This document shows positions 45,937 through 54,573 of a stretch of 64,000 bases of DNA, piece by piece (position 1 is the stretch's first letter; every line of letters begins with the position of its first letter). The position numbers and the translations under genes are program-made. Location of the stretch: positions 1-64,000 of the forward strand of contig JAXMEL010000001.1 in NCBI GenBank assembly GCA_046348365.1. Direction: 5' to 3'. This DNA comes from JAEUPI01 sp046348365 (GTDB taxonomy: Bacteria; Pseudomonadota; Gammaproteobacteria; Burkholderiales; Burkholderiaceae_C). The notes under the pieces were generated by a model. That model had not been told where the DNA came from and ran no database searches. It saw nothing but the letters and a program-made list of their open reading frames with translations.

Positions 45937-46893
45937 TCACGGGGTCTTCACCGGCGAGGGCGCGGCGGGGCGAGTGGTGGACACCCAGATGCCGGCAACG
46001 ATCAATGCCAGCGCCGCGCCGTGGTACAGGTGCGGCCATTCGCCCAGCAGCGGCGCCGACAGCAGCGCCGCGAACACCGACTGCAGGTTGCCGAACAGCC
46101 CCGCCAGCGCCGGCCCGCCGCGCTGCACGCCCAGGCCCCACATGCGGTAGGCGATGATCGACGGCCCGATCGCCACGTACAGCAGCGCCGCGATGCCCAG
46201 CGGCGTGAGGCGCACCAGCGTCTCGCCGGGCCGCGCGGCGTGTTCGAGGCCGGCGCCCAGCCCCGCCCACAGCGTGCCGAACGCCATCTGGATGCAGAGG
46301 AACTCGGCCCAGCTCCAGTCGGGCCGCTCGCCGCCGCGCATCGAGCGCGGCGGCCGCGCCAGCAGCCAGCTGTAGCCGGCCCAGCAAGCGGCGGCCACCA
46401 GCATCAGCAGGTCACCCGGCACGAACTGCACGCGCGCCAGCGCGTGCCAGTCGCCGTGCACCATCACGGTCGCCACGCCGAGCAGCGACAGCAGCGCGCC
46501 GGCGATCTCGCGCAGGCGCGGCCGCTGGCCGAAGAAAAGGGCGCCGAACACCAGCATCCAGATCGGCGTGCTGGCGGCGATCAGCGTCACGTTCACCGGC
46601 GTGCTGGTGCGCAGCGCGAGGTACTGCATCGAGTTGTAGACGCCCACGCCGAGCAGGCCGAGCGCCGCCAGATACGCCCAGCGCTCGCGCAGCTGCTGCC
46701 GGCTCGCCGCCGAGGCGAAGGCGCGCCAGCCCAGCGGCAGCAGCATCGCGAGCGCCAGCGCCCAGCGCAGCAGATTCAGGTGCACCGGCGCGATGTCGCC
46801 CACCACCATGCGGCCGGCGACGGCGTTGCCGCCCCACAGCAGCGGCGGCAGCGTCAGCATCATCGCCAGCCGCAGGCCGAAGCGTTCGCTCAT
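45937..46893 (-). CDS. EamA/DMT-family transporter
   Basis: A 318-residue ten-helix DMT protein with duplicated EamA domains: LLWGGNAVAGRMVV at the start, NVTLIAASTPIWMLVFGALFFGQ in repeat one and GNLQSVFAALLSAPLLGEWP in repeat two. It probably exports amino acids or related metabolites. It is monocistronic and divergent from the quinone oxidoreductase, with a 103-bp shared region. Confidence 0.9.
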   Translation of the reverse strand: MSERFGLRLAMMLTLPPLLWGGNAVAGRMVVGDIAPVHLNLLRWALALAMLLPLGWRAFASAASRQQLRERWAYLAALGLLGVGVYNSMQYLALRTSTPVNVTLIAASTPIWMLVFGALFFGQRPRLREIAGALLSLLGVATVMVHGDWHALARVQFVPGDLLMLVAAACWAGYSWLLARPPRSMRGGERPDWSWAEFLCIQMAFGTLWAGLGAGLEHAARPGETLVRLTPLGIAALLYVAIGPSIIAYRMWGLGVQRGGPALAGLFGNLQSVFAALLSAPLLGEWPHLYHGAALALIVAGIWVSTTRPAAPSPVKTP

Positions 46894-46996
46894 GCGGGCA
46901 GTGTAGGAGGCCGCCTGCGCCGCGTTGCGCCGCGCGGCGGCCGATCGACTACGCTAGCGGCTGGCAACGTTCCAGCACGCACCAGGAGCACGCACC

Positions 46997-47980
46997 ATGG
47001 CCAAGGCCATCCAGATCACGCAGTACGGCGGCCCCGAGGCCATGCAGATGGTCGACGTCGAGGTCGGCAACCCCGGGCCCGGCGAGATCCGCATCAAGCA
47101 TCAGGCCTGCGGCCTGAACTTCATCGACGTCTACCAGCGCACCGGGCTGTACCAGAACCCGCTGCCGCTGAAGCTCGGCATGGAGGGCGCCGGCGTGGTC
47201 GAGGCGGTGGGCGAGGGCGTGACGCACCTGAAAGCGGGCGACCGCGCGGCCTATGCCAGCCAGCCGCCCGGCGCCTACAGCACCGCGCGCGTGATGCCGG
47301 CCAAGACGGTGTGCAAGCTGCCCGATGCGATCAGCTTCGAGACCGGCGCCGCGATGATGCTCAAGGGCCTGACGGCGCAATACCTGCTCAAGCGCACGCA
47401 GCCGCAGGGCGGCCTGCAGCCCGGCGACCACATCCTGTTCCATGCCGCGGCCGGCGGCGTGGGCCTGATCGCCTGCCAGTGGGCTCGGGCGATGGGGCTG
47501 CAGCTGATCGCCACCGCCGGCAGCGACGAGAAATGCCAGCTCGCGCTGCAGCACGGCGCCGCGCACGCCATCAACTACCGCACCGAGAAGTTCGTCGATC
47601 GCGTCAAGGCCATCACGGCCGGCAAGGGCGTGAAGGTGGTCTACGACTCGGTGGGCAAGGACACCTTCGAAGGCAGCCTCGATTGCCTGCGCCCGCTCGG
47701 GCTGCTGGCGAGCTTCGGCAACGCGTCGGGGCCGGTGCCGCCGTTCGCGCCCGGCATCCTCGGCAACAAGGGCTCGCTGTACCTCACGCGCGCCACGCTG
47801 TTCACGCACATCGCCACGCGCGAGGCCACGCAGGCGATGGCCGACGACCTGTTCGGCGTGGTGGCGAGCGGCCAGGTGAAGATCCGCATCGACCAGCGCT
47901 ACCCGCTGGCCGAGGTGGCGCAGGCGCACCGCGACCTCGAGGCGCGCAAGACCACGGGCTGCAGCATCCTGCTGCCGTGA
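46997..47980 (+). CDS. NADPH:quinone oxidoreductase (zeta-crystallin-like MDR)
   Basis: A 327-residue zinc-free medium-chain reductase. It has AIQITQYGGPEAMQMVDV at the N-terminus, the quinone-reductase motif GVGLIACQWARAMG in the Rossmann part and YDSVGKDTFEGSLDCLRPLG. It reduces quinones or enones with NADPH. It overlaps the thioredoxin-like gene by one base (TGATG), hinting at a shared redox role. Confidence 0.92.
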   Translation: MAKAIQITQYGGPEAMQMVDVEVGNPGPGEIRIKHQACGLNFIDVYQRTGLYQNPLPLKLGMEGAGVVEAVGEGVTHLKAGDRAAYASQPPGAYSTARVMPAKTVCKLPDAISFETGAAMMLKGLTAQYLLKRTQPQGGLQPGDHILFHAAAGGVGLIACQWARAMGLQLIATAGSDEKCQLALQHGAAHAINYRTEKFVDRVKAITAGKGVKVVYDSVGKDTFEGSLDCLRPLGLLASFGNASGPVPPFAPGILGNKGSLYLTRATLFTHIATREATQAMADDLFGVVASGQVKIRIDQRYPLAEVAQAHRDLEARKTTGCSILLP

Positions 47981-49005
47981 TGCGGCGTCGAAGCGTCGTC
48001 GTCGGCGCGGTCGCGGCCGCCGTCGCGGCCGGCGGCGGCGCGCCGGCGCGCGCGCAGCAGGCGTCGCCGCACGCGATCGAGATCCCGGGCTGGTTCCTCG
48101 AAAGCTTTCTCGATTTCAAGGACGAAGCGGCCACCGCGGCCAAGGCCGGCAAGCGGCTGATGCTGTACTTCGGGCAGGACGGCTGCCCCTATTGCCGCGA
48201 GCTGATGAGCCAGAACTTCAGCCAGAAGGCCATCGTCGAGAAGACGCGGGCGCACTTCGAGGCGGTGGCGCTCAACATCTGGGGCGACCGCGAGGTGACC
48301 TGGACCGACGGCCAGCGCCTGAGCGAAAAGCAGTTCGCCAAGCTGCTCAAGGTGCAGTTCACGCCGACGCTGCTGTTCCTCGACGAGCAAGGCCGCGTCA
48401 CGACGCGGCTGAACGGCTACTGGCCGCCGCACAAGTTCGACGCCGCGCTCGACTACGTGATCGCGCGCATGGACCGCAACGGCACCTCGCTCGCCGACCA
48501 TGTGGCGCAGCACGCGCGCGAGGCCGCCAACGCGCAGCTGGCCGACGAGCCGTTCTTCCTCGCGCCGCCGTTCGATTTGCGCCGCAAGCCCGGCGGCAAG
48601 CCGCTGGCCGTGCTGTGGGAGACGCGCTCGTGCAAGGCCTGCGACGAGATGCACGCCGAAGGATTCCGCCGCGCGGAGATGAAGGCGCTGCTGGCGCGCT
48701 TCGACGTGGTGCGCTTCGCGCACGGCGACGCGACCGAACTCGTCGCCCCCGACGGGCGCCGCGTCGCCGCCAACCAATGGGCGCGCGAGCTGCAGGTGGC
48801 GTACACGCCCTCGGTGGTGTTCTTCGACGCGAGCAACCGCGAGGTGTTCCGCTTCGAGGGCTACGTGCGGCCGTTCCACCTCGCCGGCAGCTTCGACTAC
48901 GTGGCGCAGGGCGCCTACCGCACGCAGCCGGAGTTCCAGCGCTTCCTGCAGGACAAGGCCGAACGCGCCCGCGCGCGCGGCCAGCCGGTCGACATCTGGC
49001 GTTGA
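47980..49005 (+). CDS. exported protein with two thioredoxin-fold domains
   Basis: A 341-residue protein with a signal peptide (MRRRSVVVGA..., cleavage near ARAQQ). Domain one (about 40-165) carries CPYC (Cys69, Cys72) in YFGQDGCPYCREL and a cis-Pro loop FTPTLLF. Domain two (about 190-335) carries CKAC (Cys218, Cys221) and YTPSVVFF. It resembles SoxW-like periplasmic thioredoxins in duplicate. It is likely a periplasmic disulfide reductase that relays electrons between its two sites. Confidence 0.86.
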   Translation: MRRRSVVVGAVAAAVAAGGGAPARAQQASPHAIEIPGWFLESFLDFKDEAATAAKAGKRLMLYFGQDGCPYCRELMSQNFSQKAIVEKTRAHFEAVALNIWGDREVTWTDGQRLSEKQFAKLLKVQFTPTLLFLDEQGRVTTRLNGYWPPHKFDAALDYVIARMDRNGTSLADHVAQHAREAANAQLADEPFFLAPPFDLRRKPGGKPLAVLWETRSCKACDEMHAEGFRRAEMKALLARFDVVRFAHGDATELVAPDGRRVAANQWARELQVAYTPSVVFFDASNREVFRFEGYVRPFHLAGSFDYVAQGAYRTQPEFQRFLQDKAERARARGQPVDIWR

Positions 49006-49015
49006 CGTCGCGGCC

Positions 49016-49384
49016 TCAGCGACCGGCCGCGGCGGCCTCGAGCTGCTCGCGCAACGCCTTGCGCTGCACCGTCGTGGCGGCGCGCCAGGCTGCCAGCGCC
49101 AGCGCCATGAACGCACGCTCGCTGCGGCTCGGCTGATCGCTGGCGCGCGGCTCGTCGAGCCACTGCGCCGGCTTGCCGCAGTGGCGCTCGATCTGGCGCG
49201 CGAGCTTGTCGCCGATCGGCCGCGCCGACTTGATCTGACTCCACATGCTGGGCGAGATCTGCAGCTGCGCCGCGAAGGCCTGCTCGAGGCCCTTGGGCGC
49301 GGCGCCGGCGGCCAGGGCGCGCTGCGCATGGTCGTGAAACAGCGCCTGCACGTTGGCGCGGCGGACGAGGGTGATATTGCTCAT
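49016..49384 (-). CDS. small helix-turn-helix regulator
   Basis: A 122-residue protein with a Cro/C1-like DNA-binding region (about 28-75; AFAAQLQISPSMWSQIKSARPIGDKLARQIERHCGKP, described by position) and a basic C-terminal helix. The ATG at 49384 is the only start. It is divergent from a short gene, and the palindrome GTAAAG-AGA-CTTTAC lies between them at 49423-49437. It is probably a repressor acting there; the target class is unknown. Confidence 0.8.
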   Translation of the reverse strand: MSNITLVRRANVQALFHDHAQRALAAGAAPKGLEQAFAAQLQISPSMWSQIKSARPIGDKLARQIERHCGKPAQWLDEPRASDQPSRSERAFMALALAAWRAATTVQRKALREQLEAAAAGR

Positions 49385-49410
49385 TGCCAGCGTGGTCGGG
49401 GTTCTAGGGG

Positions 49411-49440
49411 TTGACCATCGGAGTAAAGAGACTTTACAGT
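49411..49440 (+). promoter_or_regulatory. promoter with palindromic operator GTAAAG-N3-CTTTAC
   Basis: TTGACC (49411-49416) and TACAGT (49435-49440) are spaced by 18 bp. A perfect inverted repeat with 6-bp arms and a 3-bp centre (49423-49437) covers the spacer and part of the -10 box. It is AT-richer than its surroundings and sits next to the divergent HTH gene. Confidence 0.55.
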
Positions 49441-49473
49441 ATCGCCGACAGTCATTGCTCGACGAGGCACCAC

Positions 49474-49632
49474 ATGAACCGCACCCACGACCACAGCTTC
49501 GCGCTCGCCGCATCCGGCGCGCTGGCCTTCGTGCGTGACATGCGCGTGGCCGGTGGCGTCGGCGCTGTGATCGGCCAGTGGGCCGAGCAGCGGCAGCAGG
49601 ATCCGCAAGAGGGGCAGGCTTCGCCGGGCTAG
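49474..49632 (+). CDS. small hypothetical protein (52 aa)
   Basis: A 52-residue frame beginning MNRTHDHSFALAASGALAFV, with GACGAGG a few bases before the ATG. It lies between an operator-bearing promoter and a strong terminator at 49667-49696, so the interval is transcribed. Residues 8-35 are moderately hydrophobic and the tail is Gln-rich. It may be a real small protein, or the transcript may be a small RNA. Confidence 0.5.
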   Translation: MNRTHDHSFALAASGALAFVRDMRVAGGVGAVIGQWAEQRQQDPQEGQASPG

Positions 49633-49666
49633 ACGGCAGCGCCCTTCGGTCTTCTGATTCCACAGA

Positions 49667-49696
49667 GGCCCGGATCCGAAAGGATCCGGGCCTTTT
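49667..49696 (+). terminator. strong Rho-independent terminator
   Basis: A perfect 11-bp stem (GGCCCGGATCC / GGATCCGGGCC) closed by a GAAA tetraloop and followed by TTTTCGCTTTC. It ends the short transcript started near 49447. Confidence 0.92.
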
Positions 49697-50009
49697 CGCT
49701 TTCTCGTCCTGCCGCGACGGCCGTCGCGGCGCAGGGAGACCTCTTCGGGTGTGTCCCTGCACTCCGCGCCGCCCTCGAGCGAGGTGCCGGCGGCGCGGGA
49801 TGTGCGCAACCCCGGCGCCGGGGCTGCGTGCAGCGGGGCACCTCCGTCCGACGGGACGCCCGCGCAGGGGGCACAGCCGAAGGGGATCGCCGATCCACCG
49901 ACGCGGCGCGCCGCGGGCCGATGCACGAACGGCCTGCAGCCGCCGCGGCGCCAGACGAGGCGTGATGTTCAACCGACCGTGCGCTTGTTCCTCGAGTTTG
50001 GAGACGATC
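49697..50009. other. intergenic region with GC palindromes
   Basis: 313 bp without a recognised gene. It contains a 14-bp perfect palindrome CCCCGGCGCCGGGG at 49810-49823 and a short hairpin GTCC-GACG-GGAC nearby. The base composition looks like an extragenic repeat remnant. A promoter for the small membrane protein should lie at its right end. Confidence 0.35.
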
Positions 50010-50219
50010 ATGGAAAAGAGATTCGAGTTCGCCGGCCGGTCTGCATGGGCGGAGCTGGCGTTGGTGCTGGCCACGGTGCTGGCCAGCGTGCTGTCGTTCG
50101 GCAGCGTGGTGGCGCTGTATGCGTCGGCCGAGCGCGGCGGCGAACGCGTCGTCGCGCGCGTCGAGGCCGTGGCCAGCGCGGCCTCGGCGGCGCGGCTGGC
50201 TGCGCACCGGCCGGGCTGA
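50010..50219 (+). CDS. small single-pass membrane protein (69 aa)
   Basis: A 69-residue protein with a short charged head (MEKRFEFAGRSAW), one clear transmembrane helix (about 15-37; LALVLATVLASVLSFGSVVAL) and a basic, Ala-rich tail. GGAGA precedes the ATG. No family was recognised. It is flanked by the M16 peptidase gene on the opposite strand. Confidence 0.6.
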   Translation: MEKRFEFAGRSAWAELALVLATVLASVLSFGSVVALYASAERGGERVVARVEAVASAASAARLAAHRPG

Positions 50220-50239
50220 GCCCGGGCGCGAGGCGCGGC

Positions 50240-51520
50240 TCAGCCGCGCAGCGCGGCCAGCGCCTCGCCGATGCGCGGCGTGGCGCCGCGGCCCACGCTG
50301 CCGGTGACGGCCACCGACGGGCCTGCGTGCAGCAGGCGCCGGATGGCCGCGCGCACCTCGGCGGCGCTCACCGCCCGCACCGCGGCCACGCGTTCGGCCG
50401 CGGTGCGCACGCGGCCGAGCGCGAACAGGTCGAGCGCGGCGTCTTCGACGCACTGCGCGGGCCGCTCCTGCTGGCGCAGCAGACGCACAGCGACCTGGTT
50501 GTGCGCGCGGTCGAGGTCGACCGCGCCGACCTGCTCGGCAAGCTGGCGCAGCAGGCGCGCCACCTCGCGCAGCACGGCGGCGAGGTGCTTCGGCGCGAAC
50601 GAGGCCTCGATCGCCATCTGGCCGCCGAACTCGAAGCGGTCGACATGGCACGCGGCGTGGTAGACCAGCGCGCGCTTCTCGCGCAGCTCGGCCAGCAGCG
50701 GCGAGCTCATGCCGTCGCCGAGCACGGCCGCGGCCACGTCGTGCACGGCATCGTCGCTGCCGCGCGCCGGCACCGGGAAACCCATCACCAGGTGCGTCTG
50801 CTGGCCGCCGTCCATGTGGCGCGTGCGCGTGCCGCCGACGTACGGCGGCGCGGGCAACGCCTGCACCGGCCCGCCGGCGATGCCGGCGAAGGCCGACCCG
50901 GCCGCGGCGACGATGGCCTCGGCATCGACCGCGCCCGCCGCCGCGACCACGATGTTCGGCGCGGTGTAGCGCTGCGCCACCACGCTCATCAGCTCGTCGC
51001 GCGTGATGCGCTCGATCACGCGGCGCTGGCCGATCACCGGCATCGCCGCCGGGTGCGTGCCCCAGCACACATGGTCGAGCAGGTGGTAGCCGACGGTGAC
51101 CGGATCGTCCTCCACCTCGGCCAGCTCCTGCAGCAGCACCTCGCGCTCGCGCTCCAGCTCGTCGGCGGGGAAGGTGGCGTGGCGCACGATGTCGGCCAGC
51201 ATCGCCACGAACTGCGGCGCATGCTCGCCGAGCCCGCGCATCGTGTAGGCGGTGTGGTCCTTGTCGGTGTGCGCGTTGACCTCGGCGCCCAGGCGCTCGG
51301 CGTCGAGGTTCACGCGGTGCACGTCGCGCTCGCGCGTGCCCTTGAAGGCCATGTGCTCGAGCACGTGGCTGATGCCGTTGCGCGCGCGCTCCTCGTGCGC
51401 GCTGCCGGCGCGCACGAAGACGGCCACGCTGGCGGTCTGCACGCCGGCCATTGGCGCGCAGGCCACGCGCACGCCGCCGGCCACGGTGTGCACGCTGGGC
51501 TCGTCGCGGCCGGCGCGCAT
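50240..51520 (-). CDS. M16-family zinc metallopeptidase (processing-peptidase-like)
   Basis: A 426-residue inverzincin with the zinc motif HVLEH (His52, Glu55, His56) in the context GISHVLEHMAFKGT, and a downstream Glu in ERERE...QELAEVEDD. The second, inactive half has the typical SSPLLAELREKRALVY. No signal peptide is visible. It resembles mitochondrial processing peptidase beta and bacterial PqqL/YmxG proteins. The start at 51520 overlaps the hydratase stop region by a few bases only if an earlier start is used, so this ATG is preferred. Confidence 0.9.
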   Translation of the reverse strand: MRAGRDEPSVHTVAGGVRVACAPMAGVQTASVAVFVRAGSAHEERARNGISHVLEHMAFKGTRERDVHRVNLDAERLGAEVNAHTDKDHTAYTMRGLGEHAPQFVAMLADIVRHATFPADELEREREVLLQELAEVEDDPVTVGYHLLDHVCWGTHPAAMPVIGQRRVIERITRDELMSVVAQRYTAPNIVVAAAGAVDAEAIVAAAGSAFAGIAGGPVQALPAPPYVGGTRTRHMDGGQQTHLVMGFPVPARGSDDAVHDVAAAVLGDGMSSPLLAELREKRALVYHAACHVDRFEFGGQMAIEASFAPKHLAAVLREVARLLRQLAEQVGAVDLDRAHNQVAVRLLRQQERPAQCVEDAALDLFALGRVRTAAERVAAVRAVSAAEVRAAIRRLLHAGPSVAVTGSVGRGATPRIGEALAALRG

Positions 51521-51531
51521 GGCGGGCGGGC

Positions 51532-52329
51532 TCACTCGAAGGTGACGGTGATCGGCGCCAGCGGCGCCGCGAAGCGCGCCGTCCAGCGCTGGCCCGGCTG
51601 CACCGGCCAGGCATCGGTCCAGGTGCCGGTGGTGATCACGTCGCCGCCCTGCAGCTCGGGCGCACCGGCGATGTCGCGCAGCTCGCGCACCACGTGCAGC
51701 AGCGCGGCCAGCGGGCTGTCGAGCACGTTGGCGCCGCGGCCGCGGTCGACGACCTCGTCGCCGCGGTGCAGGCTCACCGTGGCCTCGGCCAGCCGCGCGT
51801 GCAAGTTCTGCGCATCGGGCGCGACCGCCACCAGCGGCTGTCGCGCGCCGACCAGCAGCCGCGCGTGCAGCCCGCCATCGGCCATCGTCTCGGCCGCGCT
51901 GAAGCGCCAGCCGGGGCAGTGCGACTGCACGACCTCGAAGCCGGTGGCGATCCACTCGATCGCGTCGTACAGGCCCTGCAGATCGGCATCGCGCGGCGGC
52001 GCTTGCCGCAGGCCGAACACCACCTCGGGCTCGATGCGCGGCTGGCAGGTGTGCGCCAGCGACACGCGGCCCTCGCCGTCGCAGAACCCCAGCGTGCTGT
52101 CGTACACCGTGCCCCAGATCGGCGCGAACACGCCGTAGCGCTGCCAGATCGTGCGGTTGGTGAAGCCGATCTTCACGCCGCGCGGGCGTTCGCCGCGCGC
52201 GATGCGCTGCGCGCGCACGGCCAGTGCTGCACGGTACGCGGCTTCGCGGTCGTCGAACAGCGGTGCGTCGTGGCGCGCGGTCCACGGCGTGCCGGCATCG
52301 GCGTGGGCGAGCAGGTCCTGCGGGCTCAT
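51532..52329 (-). CDS. 2-keto-4-pentenoate hydratase-like (FAH superfamily) protein
   Basis: A 265-residue fumarylacetoacetase-superfamily protein of the hydratase/decarboxylase type. It has VKIGFTNRTIWQRYG, PRIEPEVVFGL with the acidic metal ligands, and GDVITTGTWTDAWPV at the end. Relatives hydrate 2-hydroxypenta-2,4-dienoate in meta-cleavage pathways. No meta-cleavage dioxygenase or aldolase is nearby, so the substrate is open. It lies 28 bp behind the helicase gene and 11 bp before the peptidase. Confidence 0.82.
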   Translation of the reverse strand: MSPQDLLAHADAGTPWTARHDAPLFDDREAAYRAALAVRAQRIARGERPRGVKIGFTNRTIWQRYGVFAPIWGTVYDSTLGFCDGEGRVSLAHTCQPRIEPEVVFGLRQAPPRDADLQGLYDAIEWIATGFEVVQSHCPGWRFSAAETMADGGLHARLLVGARQPLVAVAPDAQNLHARLAEATVSLHRGDEVVDRGRGANVLDSPLAALLHVVRELRDIAGAPELQGGDVITTGTWTDAWPVQPGQRWTARFAAPLAPITVTFE

Positions 52330-52357
52330 TGCGGGGCAGTCTATCCGCGGCACAGCT

Positions 52358-54439
52358 TCAGAACGCCTCGCGCACGCGCGCGGCGAGATCCACCGCGACC
52401 GGCGCCGCGGCGGGCTGCGCCTGCGCTTGCGGCTGCGCCGTGGCGCAGACCTCGTCGAAGCGCGTGCGCACCTCGGGCGTGATGAAGCGCGTGAGCCCGG
52501 CATACAGGTGCCGGTCGCCGTAGCGCGACTGCTGCGTGACGTGAAAGCGCTGCGGCACCATCAGCGCGAGGTGATGTTTCGCGCGCGTCATGCCCACGTA
52601 GAGAAGGCGGCGCTCCTCTTCGAGCTCGGCGTGGCTGCCGGCGGCCAGGTCGGCGGGCATGCAGCCGTCGACCATGTTGAGCAGCGTCACCGCGTTCCAT
52701 TCCTGGCCCTTGGCCGAATGCAGCGTCGAGAGGATCAGGTAGTCCTCGTCGCGATGCGGCTCGCCGGCCTCGTCGCTGCTGGCCTCGGGCGGGTCGAGCG
52801 TCAGCTCGGCGAGAAAGCGCTCGCGGCTCGCGTACTGCCCGGCCAGGCGCGCGAGCTGCGCCAGGTCGGCGGTGCGGATCGCGGCATCGTCGTGCAGGCG
52901 CTGCAGGTGCGGCTCGTACCAGCGCACCGCGGTGGCCACGTCGTCGGGCCACGCACCCGCGCGCAGCGCGTCGTGCGCGGCGAGCCATTCGGCCCAGTGC
53001 GCCGCGGCCGCACGCGGCGGCTCGAAGGCGCGCATCGCCGCATGCGGGTCGGCCGCACCGTGCATCGCATCGAGCAGGCGCCGCGCGCTGGCAGGGCCCA
53101 TGCCGGCCATCAGCTGCGCGACGCGAAAGCCCGCCAGCCGGCCGCGCGGGTTCTGCACCCAGCGCAACACCGAGAGCACGTCTTTCACATGCGCGGCTTC
53201 GAGGAACTTCAGGCCGCCGAACTTGACGAACGGGATGTCGCGCCGCGCGAGCTCGAGCTCCAGCGCGGCGCTGTGGTGCGAGGCGCGAAAAAGCACCGCC
53301 TGCTGCTTCAGCGCCAGGCCGCCCTCGCGGTGCTCGAGCACTGCATCGGCGACCCAGCGCGCCTGCGCCATCTCGTCGTCGACGTGCACCAGCTGCGGCT
53401 TGGCACCGGCCTTGCGGCTCCACAGCGGCTTGTCGAAGCGCTCGGCGGCGAGCGCAATCACCGCGTTGGCGGCGTCGAGGATGGCTTGCGTCGAGCGGTG
53501 GTTGTGCGTCAGGCTCAGCACGCGCGCCGGCGGGTCGAACGCTGCGGGGAAGTCGAGGATGTTGCGCACCTCGGCGGCGCGAAAGCCGTAGATCGCCTGC
53601 GCATCGTCGCCCACCACGGTGAGGCCGCGGCCGCGCGGCGCGAGCGCGTGCACGATCGCGGCCTGCAGGCGGTTGGTGTCCTGGTACTCGTCGACGAGCA
53701 CGTGGTCGAAGCGCGCGGCCACGAACGTGCCCAGCGCCGGCTCGGCCATCATCTGCTGCCAGTACAGCAGCAGGTCGTCGTAGTCGAGCAGGTGCTGGTC
53801 CTGCTTGGCCTGCACGTAGGCGCGAAAGAGCTGGCGCAGCGCCGCCTCGTGCGCCGCGCACCAGGGAAAGTGCTCGCGCAGCACCTCGGCCAGCGGCTGC
53901 CGTGCATTGACGTGCCGCGACAGGATCGCCGCGCAGGTGCCCTTGAGCGGAAAGCGCTGCTCGCTGCGCGCGAGGCCGAGCCGCTCGCGTTCGAGCGCCA
54001 GCAGATCCTCGGCGTCGCCGCGGTCGAGGATGGTGAAGTCGGCGGCGAGGCCGATCGACGTGGCATGGTCGCGCAGCAGCCGCGCGCCGATGCTGTGAAA
54101 CGTGCCGGCCCAGGGCAGCACCGGCGCCGCCTGCGTGGCGCGCAGGCCGAGCGCGGCGTGCAGCAGCCGCGCAGCGCGTTGCGTCATCGCCTGCGCGGCG
54201 CGGCGCGAGAAGGTGAGCAGCAGCAGGCGGTTCGGGTCGGCGCCGTCGAGCACGAGGCGCGCCACGCGTGAGGCGAGCGTGGTGGTCTTGCCGGTGCCGG
54301 CGCCGGCGATCACCAGCAGCGGGCCCGGTGCCGACTCGCCTTGGCCGTGCAGCGCGGCGGCGCGCTGCTCGTCGTCGAGCGCGGCGAGCGGGTCGGCACG
54401 CGCGGTGCGGGCGGGTGCTTGCGTGACGGCGGTCGGCAT
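52358..54439 (-). CDS. UvrD/Rep-family ATP-dependent DNA helicase
   Basis: A 693-residue superfamily 1A helicase. Motif I is VIAGAGTGKTTTLASR (about residues 43-58), motif Ia LLLLTFSRRAA, motif II VLVDEYQDTN, motif III VVGDDAQAIYGFRAAE, motif V STLHSAKGQEW and motif VI RLLYVGMTRAKHH. It unwinds 3'-5' in repair or replication. It is slightly shorter than UvrD (about 720) and lacks the long basic C-terminus. The ATG at 54439 gives a short Ala/Thr-rich leader before the Q-motif-like DDEQRAA. Confidence 0.93.
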   Translation of the reverse strand: MPTAVTQAPARTARADPLAALDDEQRAAALHGQGESAPGPLLVIAGAGTGKTTTLASRVARLVLDGADPNRLLLLTFSRRAAQAMTQRAARLLHAALGLRATQAAPVLPWAGTFHSIGARLLRDHATSIGLAADFTILDRGDAEDLLALERERLGLARSEQRFPLKGTCAAILSRHVNARQPLAEVLREHFPWCAAHEAALRQLFRAYVQAKQDQHLLDYDDLLLYWQQMMAEPALGTFVAARFDHVLVDEYQDTNRLQAAIVHALAPRGRGLTVVGDDAQAIYGFRAAEVRNILDFPAAFDPPARVLSLTHNHRSTQAILDAANAVIALAAERFDKPLWSRKAGAKPQLVHVDDEMAQARWVADAVLEHREGGLALKQQAVLFRASHHSAALELELARRDIPFVKFGGLKFLEAAHVKDVLSVLRWVQNPRGRLAGFRVAQLMAGMGPASARRLLDAMHGAADPHAAMRAFEPPRAAAAHWAEWLAAHDALRAGAWPDDVATAVRWYEPHLQRLHDDAAIRTADLAQLARLAGQYASRERFLAELTLDPPEASSDEAGEPHRDEDYLILSTLHSAKGQEWNAVTLLNMVDGCMPADLAAGSHAELEEERRLLYVGMTRAKHHLALMVPQRFHVTQQSRYGDRHLYAGLTRFITPEVRTRFDEVCATAQPQAQAQPAAAPVAVDLAARVREAF

Positions 54440-54573
54440 GGCCCGGTGACTGTACAGGCATCCAGCCGTGCCGCTCGCCGCGGCGGGGCGCCGCTTGAAT
54501 TCGCCCACAATGCGCCCACCTCGATGCGGCCGGCGCGCATCGCCCGGCCGACCCCACCAAGGAGACCCTCCGC

